NCBI RefSeq assembly: GCF_006265175.1
Contig: NZ_VDCQ01000022.1
Coordinates: forward strand, 60,560-124,559
Source of the DNA: Paenibacillus hemerocallicola
Lineage (GTDB): Bacteria; Bacillota; Bacilli; Paenibacillales; NBRC-103111
Direction: 5' to 3'
Length of the DNA: 64,000 bases
Shown: positions 54,450 to 61,945 of the stretch, in pieces
Layout: the number at the start of each line of letters is the position of its first letter
Numbering within the stretch: the stretch's first letter is position 1
Notes under the pieces: generated by a model
The model's database searches: none
The model's input: only the letters and a program-made list of their open reading frames with translations
What the model was told of the DNA's origin: nothing
Program-made: the position numbers and the translations under genes

Positions 54450-55451
54450 GTGTCAGGAAGTGAACACAATCAACAAGTGACGGATATCATCATCATCGGC
54501 GGGGGCCCTGCCGGGATGTTTGCGGCGTTTTACGCAGGAATGCGCCAAGCTTCCGTAAAAATTATCGAGAGCATGCCGCAACTGGGCGGACAGCTTGCAG
54601 CGCTTTATCCTGAAAAATATATTTATGACGTAGCGGGATTCCCCAAAGTGACTGCTCAGGAGCTTGTCAACCGGTTGAACGAACAAATGAGCCATTTCCC
54701 CGTCGATGTCCGGCTGGAGGAAAAGGTGCTGAAAGTAACGAAGAAGGACGAGCGGCTGTTCGAGGTGGAAACCGATGCGGGCATCCACCAGTCCAAAGCG
54801 ATCATCATTACGGCCGGCGTGGGAGCGTTCGAACCCCGCAAGCTGGACCTGCCCGAGGCGGCAAGGTTCGACAAGAAAAACCTGCACTACTTCGTCAGCG
54901 ACCTGAACAAGTTCGCCGGACAAAAAGTATTGATCAGCGGAGGCGGCGACTCCGCGGTCGACTGGGCGCTCATGCTCGAGCCGATCGCCGAGCAGGTAAC
55001 GCTCATTCATCGCCGGGACAAATTCCGCGCGCACGAGCATAGCGTCGAGCTGTTGATGAAGTCGAAGGTCAATGTCGTGACGCCGAAAGAAATCGAGAAG
55101 CTGAACGGCGGGGATCTTATCGAGTCGGTCACGATAAAGGATATCAAATCCGGCGTATCCGAGGATATCCCGGTAGATGCCGTTATCGTCAACTTCGGCT
55201 TCGTTTCCTCGATCGGTCCGATCGCCGAGTGGGGCTTGGAGATCGACAGCGGCTCCATCATCGTCGACTCCCGTCAAGAAACCTCGATTCCGGGTATTTT
55301 CGCCGCCGGCGACATTACGACGTACCCGGGCAAGCTGAAGCTCATTGCCGTAGGATTCGGCGAAGCTCCTACCGCGATCAACAACGCGAAAGTATACATC
55401 GATCCGGATGCGAAGCTTTCCCCGGGCCACAGCAGCAACATGAAGTTTTAA
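54450..55451 (+). CDS. yumC: Ferredoxin/flavodoxin-NADP+ reductase (YumC type)
   Basis: This 333-residue thioredoxin-reductase-like FAD enzyme lacks the CxxC pair and so serves as ferredoxin-NADP reductase. FAD motif: [22 protein letters not shown] motif: [41 protein letters not shown] is the family C-terminal block. The GTG at 54450 is chosen because GGAGGT lies 10 nt upstream and the -10 box is at 54406; a GTG at 54420 would lie almost at the transcription start. Confidence 0.92.
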   Translation: MSGSEHNQQVTDIIIIGGGPAGMFAAFYAGMRQASVKIIESMPQLGGQLAALYPEKYIYDVAGFPKVTAQELVNRLNEQMSHFPVDVRLEEKVLKVTKKDERLFEVETDAGIHQSKAIIITAGVGAFEPRKLDLPEAARFDKKNLHYFVSDLNKFAGQKVLISGGGDSAVDWALMLEPIAEQVTLIHRRDKFRAHEHSVELLMKSKVNVVTPKEIEKLNGGDLIESVTIKDIKSGVSEDIPVDAVIVNFGFVSSIGPIAEWGLEIDSGSIIVDSRQETSIPGIFAAGDITTYPGKLKLIAVGFGEAPTAINNAKVYIDPDAKLSPGHSSNMKF

Positions 55452-55457
55452 CAGACC

Positions 55458-55493
55458 AAAAGGTACTCCGCGCACAGGCGGCAGTACCTTTTT
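55458..55493 (+). terminator. Intrinsic terminator of yumC
   Basis: AAAAGGTACT (55458-55467) pairs with AGTACCTTTTT (55483-55493), with inner CCGC/GCGG pairing and a T run. Confidence 0.88.
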
Positions 55494-55598
55494 CTTTCCT
55501 TATATACGGCATAATCGAGCCGAGCCTCAGGGAAATGAATCCTCGCCTGCCGCACGGGGCACTCTAACCGTATCAACCAGGTGGAGGTCGAGCGCCAC

Positions 55599-55850
55599 AT
55601 GTCCTACATGTGCCTGTACTGCAATGGAATGCTTGCTCTGGACTCGCTGTGCCCGCTATGCGGCAAGCCTTTGTCGGACGTCGGACGGCTCGAAGATTAC
55701 TCCGGCCCCTATTCCCCTTATCGTTCCATCGACGATCTCAAGCTGACGAACGGGTACCCGGATCTTGCCCTCCGTCTATGCATCCATCAAACGTACTGCG
55801 GGTCGTGCGGATACTCGGCCGTTATGCCGATTGCGGAACGGCAGGCATAA
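55599..55850 (+). CDS. Small zinc-ribbon protein
   Basis: The 83-residue protein starts at 55599 after GGTGGAGGT. Residues 5-21 give CLYC and CPLC pairs (CxxC-x9-CxxC), and a late CGSC gives further ligands. No wider family is recognised. Its end is 2 bp from the convergent ABC permease gene. Confidence 0.68.
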   Translation: MSYMCLYCNGMLALDSLCPLCGKPLSDVGRLEDYSGPYSPYRSIDDLKLTNGYPDLALRLCIHQTYCGSCGYSAVMPIAERQA

Positions 55851-55852
55851 GA

Positions 55853-56995
55853 TTAATTGGCCGCCGAACGCAGAAACCCCGGCAAGCGGAAGAAAGCGAC
55901 GGCAAGGCCGGCTAATCCGAAGGCAAGCAAAATGAGTACGGTTCCGGCTACGTCCCCGATACCGGCTCCATGGGCAATGACATCCAGCAGCGAATGCTGC
56001 GCCCAAAACTGCGGAGTAAAGTGACCGATATTTTGCACGAACTGGGGCATCAAATACGAGGGCATCCATAGACCGCCTACCATAGCCCCGCCCATGGCGA
56101 TAATTTGCGTAACGGCCATCGCCGCGCCTTCGCCGGGGACCAGGAACGACAGACCGAGCCCGATTCCCGTACCGGCTATGCTCAAGCCGACCACGATCAG
56201 CGCAAGCGCCGACAAATCGCCCAAGTTCAAGCCGTATACGAAATGACCGAACGTGAACAAGAGGGTGCATTGGGCAATGACGAACAGCACGAACGGAATC
56301 CACATCCCGATCAAATAATGCAGCGGCTTGATGGCCGTGCTGCGGATTCTGGACAGCAGTCCGCTCTTCTTCTCGTCGAAAAACCGCTTCGCCATCGTAA
56401 TCATGATATAGAAGACGAACATGACGGTCATTCCCGGAACGACCTGATCGATATAGCTGAAACTGTCCGAGGAGGTCGACACGTTCTCCACGCGGATCGG
56501 GGATGCGAGCGTTTGCTCCGCTTGCTGCTTCGATTGGCCCATTTGGATGAGCGCGTCGGTCAGCTTCTGCTCCCGGTATTGGCTCAGGATGCTGTTCATT
56601 ATCGCCTGGATCGGCGCAACCGACGTTTGTGCCGCCGGATCCTGATACAGTTTTACGTCTACGGGCTTGCCTTGCTGCATATCCGCTTGAAATCCGCTCG
56701 GGATGACCAGAACGGCGGAATATTGGCCTTTCTTGATTTTATCGAGCTGATCGTCCAGCTGGGCCGCCTCGGCGAGCTTCACATCCATAATTTGTCCCGT
56801 CTGTTTCAGCAGCGCTTCCGATGCCGCCGTCCCGTCCAGATCGACCGCATGGAGCGATATATTGCCGGAATCGCCCGCTCCGCCGAAAATGGAGGCGAAC
56901 ATGACAATGAAAATGACCGGCATAAGCAGCAGGAAGAAGAAGCTTTGCTTATCTTTGCGCAGCAGCTTTAATTCTTTACTGATGATGGCCTTCAT
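55853..56995 (-). CDS. ABC-2 type permease
   Basis: The 380-residue protein starts after GAGGAGG. One N-terminal membrane segment, a large external domain (about 45-195) and five C-terminal segments give the ABC2_membrane_3 plan of drug or lipid exporters. It lies 49 bp after its ATPase gene. Confidence 0.86.
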   Translation of the reverse strand: MKAIISKELKLLRKDKQSFFFLLLMPVIFIVMFASIFGGAGDSGNISLHAVDLDGTAASEALLKQTGQIMDVKLAEAAQLDDQLDKIKKGQYSAVLVIPSGFQADMQQGKPVDVKLYQDPAAQTSVAPIQAIMNSILSQYREQKLTDALIQMGQSKQQAEQTLASPIRVENVSTSSDSFSYIDQVVPGMTVMFVFYIMITMAKRFFDEKKSGLLSRIRSTAIKPLHYLIGMWIPFVLFVIAQCTLLFTFGHFVYGLNLGDLSALALIVVGLSIAGTGIGLGLSFLVPGEGAAMAVTQIIAMGGAMVGGLWMPSYLMPQFVQNIGHFTPQFWAQHSLLDVIAHGAGIGDVAGTVLILLAFGLAGLAVAFFRLPGFLRSAAN

Positions 56996-57044
56996 CGATT
57001 ATTTCCTCCTCTTGATTTCAATAGACGCTGTCCGTGCATGCGGG

Positions 57045-58016
57045 TCAATCCCTCAAAGCGGTGCCGGTCACGGTCAAAAATACTTGCTCCAGCGACGGTC
57101 TCACGACTTCCAGCTGCTTCACGTCATAACGCTGCTGCGATGCCGCGAGTAACAGACGCTGCATGACCTCGCCGACGTTCGCCGTCTCCATGATCCAACC
57201 GGAGCCTTCCTTGGTCGTCTTGATTACGTCCGGATCGCGGGGAGGCTCCTTCATGCCTGCCGCTTCCATGTATATCGCCTGGCGGCCGTATCGCTCCAGC
57301 AGCTCTCCGAGAGGACCGGAAGCCTTGATCGAGCCTTGATCCATAATCGCGATTTCGTCGCACAATACTTCGACTTCTTCCATGTAGTGGGTGGAATAGA
57401 TGATCGTGACGCCTTCGTTGTTCAGCTCCCGGATCATTTCAAAAATATGGTTTCTCGACTGCGGGTCGATCCCCACTGTCGGTTCGTCCAGTATAAGCAG
57501 CTTGGGCCGGTGCAGCAGCGCGGCCGCGATATTGATTCTCCGCTTCATGCCTCCGGAGAACGTCTTGATTTCATCCTTCGCCCTGTCGCCGAGACCGGTC
57601 TTCTCCAGCACTTCGCGGATGCGCAGCTTCAGCTCATTGCCGCGGACGCCGTAGGCCTGGCCGAAAAACTCGAGATTGTCGTACGCGCTCATTTTCTCAT
57701 AAAGCGTAATTTCCTGAGGAACGTATCCGATATATTCGGCTACGGCTCCCGTATTGTTCGTAATATCCCGGCCGAACAGCTTCACTTGCCCGCCGTCGGC
57801 CTTGACGATGCCGGTCAAAATTTTCATCGTCGTCGATTTCCCCGCGCCGTTCGGTCCGAGGAAGCCGAATGACGTGCCGGCCCGCAGCGAGAATGTGACT
57901 TCGTTCAGCGCCTGCTTTTTCCCGTAGCCTTTGCGCAGCCCGGAAACCTCCAGTAATAAGTTATCGTTCGCGCCCGTTTCGACGCGCGGCTTCGCCAATA
58001 CATGCTCCATGGCCAT
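57045..58016 (-). CDS. ABC exporter ATPase (CcmA/NatA type)
   Basis: The 323-residue protein has Walker A GPNGAGKST, signature FSGGMKRR, Walker B LLILDEPTVGIDP and the switch His in YSTHYMEEVE. The C-terminal extension is typical of ABC-2 drug exporters. It partners the permease downstream and belongs to the GntR-controlled operon. Confidence 0.92.
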   Translation of the reverse strand: MAMEHVLAKPRVETGANDNLLLEVSGLRKGYGKKQALNEVTFSLRAGTSFGFLGPNGAGKSTTMKILTGIVKADGGQVKLFGRDITNNTGAVAEYIGYVPQEITLYEKMSAYDNLEFFGQAYGVRGNELKLRIREVLEKTGLGDRAKDEIKTFSGGMKRRINIAAALLHRPKLLILDEPTVGIDPQSRNHIFEMIRELNNEGVTIIYSTHYMEEVEVLCDEIAIMDQGSIKASGPLGELLERYGRQAIYMEAAGMKEPPRDPDVIKTTKEGSGWIMETANVGEVMQRLLLAASQQRYDVKQLEVVRPSLEQVFLTVTGTALRD

Positions 58017-58070
58017 CTTCTCCTCCTAATCAAGTCGTTTGCCTGAAAAACCGTCTGCTGATCAACTCCG

Positions 58071-58835
58071 CTAAATGTGCAATTTCTTCTCCAGCAAGTA
58101 GGCGATCAGACGGATGACCACGTAGGCGACAACCCAGCCGACGACCATGGCGGCGAGCATGTTCCACGAGATCGTCGGCGTCGTAGCGGCATCGTATACC
58201 GACGGTTCGCCGAAATTTCCCGGTATGTCCGCATAAATCATGCCTCCTCCCCCCATGAACAGCACCCACAGAATCGGCGTAATCGGACGAAGCGCCGTAT
58301 ATGGAGCGCTGGCGGTCAAAATGCCCAGAATCGTCAGCAGCGGGCTGAAGCCGATCATGGTGAGCAGCCAGCCCCCGCCCGACCGGATGAAGGAACCGAC
58401 GTCCGCGAGCGAATATGATGGCGCCAATATGGCAATGATCGTTGCGTACAGCGTTCCGAGCGCCAGTATGCCGATAAAAATAAGGAGCGTCCGCAGCAGG
58501 CAAGCCAGCCATTTAGCGCCGACCAACCATAATCTCGGATACGGCAGCGTCAGCCACCAGCCGTACGTATCGTTCTCCCATTCCCGTTTCAGGCTGCCGA
58601 AGCCGAGGAAGAACAGAATGTAAGGCAGACCGAGGGTCGCAAACCATAAATACTCCAGGTTCAACGAGCTGTTTATCGCAAAGTAGGCGGTCAAGGCGAT
58701 CGCTCCGATAAGCAGCAGCGATACGTAGCCGATCCACCACCATTTGGCGATCGGGGAACGATTCTGCTTCCGCCAGCTCCCCTTCAATTTGAATTCGTGA
58801 CGCACGAGCGCCCAGAACGTTTCGTTCGATGTCAC
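58071..58835 (-). CDS. ABC transporter membrane subunit (YtrC/D-like)
   Basis: The 254-residue protein begins at GTG 58835, which overlaps the ATPase stop (GTGA) and has AAGGAG upstream. It has about six membrane segments (SLLLIGAIALTAYFAI, LGLPYILFFLGFG and others). It forms a transporter with the YtrB-like ATPase. Confidence 0.8.
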   Translation of the reverse strand: MTSNETFWALVRHEFKLKGSWRKQNRSPIAKWWWIGYVSLLLIGAIALTAYFAINSSLNLEYLWFATLGLPYILFFLGFGSLKREWENDTYGWWLTLPYPRLWLVGAKWLACLLRTLLIFIGILALGTLYATIIAILAPSYSLADVGSFIRSGGGWLLTMIGFSPLLTILGILTASAPYTALRPITPILWVLFMGGGGMIYADIPGNFGEPSVYDAATTPTISWNMLAAMVVGWVVAYVVIRLIAYLLEKKLHI

Positions 58836-59545
58836 GCTCTCCACTCCTTTTTGTACAAAGTCCGAAACACGTTTTGCAACGACCCGTATTCGGCGCGCAG
58901 TTCTTCCGTATCGCCCGACCAAATCGCCCGGCCGCGGTCCATCATGACCGTATAGTCGAACAGTCCTTCGACCTCCTGGATGTCGTGGGTGCTGATCAGC
59001 ATCGATTGGCCGCGGTTTTCCAAATGATCGATAATGCCGGAAACGATCGCTTCCCGCGAAATGACGTCGATGCCGGCGAACGGTTCGTCCAGAATGATGA
59101 GCGGCACGTCGCGGGCGATGCACAGGATGAGCATGATTCGGGCTTCCTGTCCGCGGCTCATGCCGCCGATCTTCATCTCGGGATCGATATCCATCCATTC
59201 CGCGAACCGGATCGCGCCCTCCTTGTCGAAGCCGGGCAAAAACGCGTGTCCCCATTCGAAAGCCTGCTGCACCGTATGCCCCGGATACCAGCGCGCCCGG
59301 TCGGGCATGTAGGCGATATTTTTGTTTGTCTGCCAGCCAGGCTTCCCGCCGAACACCTCGATTTTCCCGTCATCCGGAGCGACCAGCCCCGCAATCGTCC
59401 GGAACAAGCTCGATTTGCCGCAGCCGTTCGGTCCCAGTATGCCTGCGATCCGCCCGGCGGGTATCGTAATCGTGAGCCCGTCGAGGGCCAGCTTCTTGCC
59501 GTATCGTTTCGTGACTTGCTCGCAAACGACGACCGGTTGCGTCAT
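58832..59545 (-). CDS. ABC ATPase (YtrB-like)
   Basis: The 237-residue protein has Walker A GPNGCGKSS, signature MSRGQEAR, Walker B LIILDEPFAGID and switch ISTHDI. The SRGQ form of the signature is typical of the YtrB group linked to cell-wall antibiotic stress. It overlaps the GntR gene by four bases. Confidence 0.9.
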   Translation of the reverse strand: MTQPVVVCEQVTKRYGKKLALDGLTITIPAGRIAGILGPNGCGKSSLFRTIAGLVAPDDGKIEVFGGKPGWQTNKNIAYMPDRARWYPGHTVQQAFEWGHAFLPGFDKEGAIRFAEWMDIDPEMKIGGMSRGQEARIMLILCIARDVPLIILDEPFAGIDVISREAIVSGIIDHLENRGQSMLISTHDIQEVEGLFDYTVMMDRGRAIWSGDTEELRAEYGSLQNVFRTLYKKEWRA

Positions 59546-59949
59546 TGGTCCGCTCCTCCTTTATCCGCTGCCGATTTATGATTCACATATTGCTCGATAT
59601 CGTCCCACGTAAGCCCCAAGCTTTCCATCTGCGCCATGAACGCTTCTATATACTGAGCGGCGAGCGCCGTCCGGAACTGCTTCACCCGTTCGGGGGATGA
59701 CGTCACATAAGTGCCTTGACCTCTGCGTTTCTCCGTCAAACCGTCCCGCTCCAATTCCTGATAGGCGCGCATCACCGTATTCGGATTCATCCGAAGCTCC
59801 TGCGCCAGCTCCCGTACCGAAGGCATTTTGTCTCCCAAGCCGATTTCTCCTTTCGCGATCGCACTCCGCACTTGATCCAATATTTGCTCGTAAAGCGGTT
59901 GGCTGAAATCGATCTGGAATCGGAGCGGGCCAACCTCCTGTCCTGTCAT
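59542..59949 (-). CDS. ytrA: GntR-family repressor (YtrA subfamily)
   Basis: The 135-residue protein has the winged HTH (PLYEQILDQVRSAIAKGEI; PSVRELAQELRMNPNTVMRAYQELE in part) and a short C-terminal dimer helix, the YtrA layout. It heads a five-gene operon with two ABC exporters and is probably relieved by cell-wall stress. The operator upstream overlaps its own promoter. Confidence 0.9.
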   Translation of the reverse strand: MTGQEVGPLRFQIDFSQPLYEQILDQVRSAIAKGEIGLGDKMPSVRELAQELRMNPNTVMRAYQELERDGLTEKRRGQGTYVTSSPERVKQFRTALAAQYIEAFMAQMESLGLTWDDIEQYVNHKSAADKGGADQ

Positions 59950-59994
59950 AGGCGTTACTCCCCTCTTGCATGTTTACTGTTCTATCTGCTATAC

Positions 59995-60026
59995 GTGTAT
60001 TATATCACTTAATACACTTAATGCAA
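59995..60026 (-). promoter_or_regulatory. Promoter and YtrA-type operator of the GntR/ABC operon
   Basis: GTGTATTA (59995-60002) and TAATACAC (60010-60017) form a perfect inverted repeat with a 7-nt spacer. Minus-strand -35 TTGCAT (60026-60021), 16-nt spacer, -10 TATAAT (60004-59999) lies inside it, so the GntR protein should repress itself. Confidence 0.78.
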
Positions 60027-60182
60027 GTGATTTTTTATACGTTCCGGGAACGTCTCCCGGCCGGCGAAGCGTTCGAAAACAAGTGCGCCCGGCCGGCGAA
60101 TCTGGTATGATGTCACAATCGGGCATCCGCCCGTCCGCGGTTCGAAACCATCCCGCGATACCAAAACTATGGAGGAATCGGC

Positions 60183-60896
60183 ATGTTCAATTTGGTCTGG
60201 GGCCTATTTTTCGTTATCGTCAACTTCGGCCTTTTTCTGCTATGCTACAAGCTGTTCGGAAGAAAGGGTCTGTACGCGTGGATCGGCTTCGCCACTGTGC
60301 TGGCCAATATTCAGGTAACCAAGACGATCGTGCTGCTAGGCATCGTCATGACGCTCGGCAATACGATCTATACGTCCATCTATATGGCTACCGACCTGCT
60401 GAACGAGAAATATGGCAAGAAGGCGGCGCAGCAAGCCGTCTGGTTCGGCTTCTTCAGCCTGCTGGCTTCTACGATCATGATGCAGATGGCTCTCGCGTTC
60501 ACGCCTCAGGACGACCCGTTCGCGCGGGAGGCGCAGCAAGCGATGGGCACGATATTCGGGCTGATGCCGCGGCTGGCCGCAGGCAGTCTGTGCGCTTATT
60601 TCATCAGCCAGTTTCTGGACGTCCGGGTGTACAGCTATTTGAAGACGAAATTCGCTTCGTACAATCAGCTGTGGATACGCACGAACGGCAGCACGGCGCT
60701 CAGTCAACTGGTCGACTCGCTCGTATTCTGCACGATCGCTTTCGCGGGCTTATATTCGTTCGACGTCTGGCTGCAAATTTTGATCTCGACGTATTTGTTC
60801 AAATTCGTCATAACGGCGGCCTCCACGCCCGTCATGTATATCGCCCGAAGCTTCAAGCACAAGGAGGACGAGACGCCGCTTCAGGCCGACCGTTAA
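60183..60896 (+). CDS. Queuosine-precursor transporter (YhhQ/Vut_1 family)
   Basis: The 237-residue membrane protein starts after GGAGGAATC. It has six to seven hydrophobic segments and the family core ANIQVTKTIVLLG, YTSIYMATDLLNEKYGKKAA and TALSQLVDSLVFCTIAF. Known members import 7-deazaguanine precursors for tRNA queuosine. No queuosine genes are nearby. Confidence 0.88.
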   Translation: MFNLVWGLFFVIVNFGLFLLCYKLFGRKGLYAWIGFATVLANIQVTKTIVLLGIVMTLGNTIYTSIYMATDLLNEKYGKKAAQQAVWFGFFSLLASTIMMQMALAFTPQDDPFAREAQQAMGTIFGLMPRLAAGSLCAYFISQFLDVRVYSYLKTKFASYNQLWIRTNGSTALSQLVDSLVFCTIAFAGLYSFDVWLQILISTYLFKFVITAASTPVMYIARSFKHKEDETPLQADR

Positions 60897-60910
60897 ATGT
60901 TCGCTACAAA

Positions 60911-60948
60911 AAGCCCCGAGGCGATTGTATGTATCCGCTTCGGGGCTT
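60911..60948. terminator. Bidirectional terminator between the YhhQ-family gene and comB
   Basis: AAGCCCCGAGGCG (60911-60923) pairs with CGCTTCGGGGCTT (60936-60948), with A/T tails on both sides. Confidence 0.85.
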
Positions 60949-60978
60949 CTCTGTTTTGCCGTAATGAAGTTCGCGTAT

Positions 60979-61737
60979 TTACGCCAATTCCGCCGACTCG
61001 ACGAACCTTTCTTCATGCAGCCGCGGAACCGTCGCGTAACGATCCAATCGGGCGCAATGCCTTACGTCTTCGGCGTATCCTTTCTCCCGCAGCTCCCGAC
61101 CGCTGCCGCAATCCCATACCAGCTCGGCGATTCGGGACTTTGATTGGCGGAATGCGCCCGCACATACTTCCGCTTCGGGCGAGCGGCTTCCTCCCAGCAC
61201 CTGCAAGATCGCGCCAGCGCCCAAGTAATCCTCCAAGGAAGGACGCAGCACGTTCTCCCCTTGCCGCGGATCGCTCCACTTCTCGCCGCACGCCACGACT
61301 GTAACGCCGGCTCCGCTTATTCCGCGCAGTCGGGCGGCTTCCCCGGCTGCTGCGGAAGCATTGAGCAGACTGCCGACCAGAAGGGCGGACGAGGCTCCCC
61401 CGATCCTGGCACATACGGCTCCGTTCAACGAGCAGAGCGCGTACCTGCGCCCCGCATGCTCCGGTCCGTATGTGACCGGAGACAAAGTCGGCACCCCGGC
61501 TGTCGCCGCTTCGGCACGGCCCAGAATAACGTGCGCGCCATGCCTTCGGGCGAACTCGCCGAGCGTGTCGTCTTTTGCATGAGGAAACACGACTGCGCCG
61601 TGATGCAGCGCCGTCACCACCGTCGAGGAGAAGCTGAGCACATCGACCACGATGACGATATCCCCTCTCTTTGCGGCTTCCCTTGCACCGCGTTCTCCCC
61701 ATTCCACTCGGCATTCGTAAGGGGCTTGATCGAACAT
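60979..61737 (-). CDS. comB: 2-phosphosulfolactate phosphatase (ComB family)
   Basis: The protein has 252 residues from the ATG at 61737 (GGAGG upstream). IVIVVDVLSFSSTVVTAL, CSLNGAV and VVACGEKW are the ComB blocks; the family dephosphorylates 2-phosphosulfolactate. In Firmicutes without coenzyme M the true substrate is uncertain. It stands alone. Confidence 0.87.
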   Translation of the reverse strand: MFDQAPYECRVEWGERGAREAAKRGDIVIVVDVLSFSSTVVTALHHGAVVFPHAKDDTLGEFARRHGAHVILGRAEAATAGVPTLSPVTYGPEHAGRRYALCSLNGAVCARIGGASSALLVGSLLNASAAAGEAARLRGISGAGVTVVACGEKWSDPRQGENVLRPSLEDYLGAGAILQVLGGSRSPEAEVCAGAFRQSKSRIAELVWDCGSGRELREKGYAEDVRHCARLDRYATVPRLHEERFVESAELA

Positions 61738-61869
61738 AAGCTTGCCTCCTCGCCTCGAATTTTCAATGATGCTGCCCGCATTCAACATTATACTACCGAC
61801 TACGCCGCCTTTTCATCGAGACGCTCCCAACCTGCGACGGAATCCGGAATATCATTCGGACTCTCTCGG

Positions 61870-61931
61870 ATAAATGACGAAGCGGGGCTATCGTTCCGGT
61901 CAATCTTTCGACTGCCGGAGGATAGCCCCGC
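61870..61931 (-). terminator. Terminator of the SLH protein gene
   Basis: AAGCGGGGCTATC (61878-61890) pairs with GATAGCCCCGCTT (61919-61931), with an inner stem. The T run on the minus strand is weak. Confidence 0.75.
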
Positions 61932-61945
61932 TTATCGGGGAAATT

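Noticed and set aside
54453..55475. Minus-strand frame of 340 codons
   Set aside because: Antisense to yumC; composition is shadow-like.
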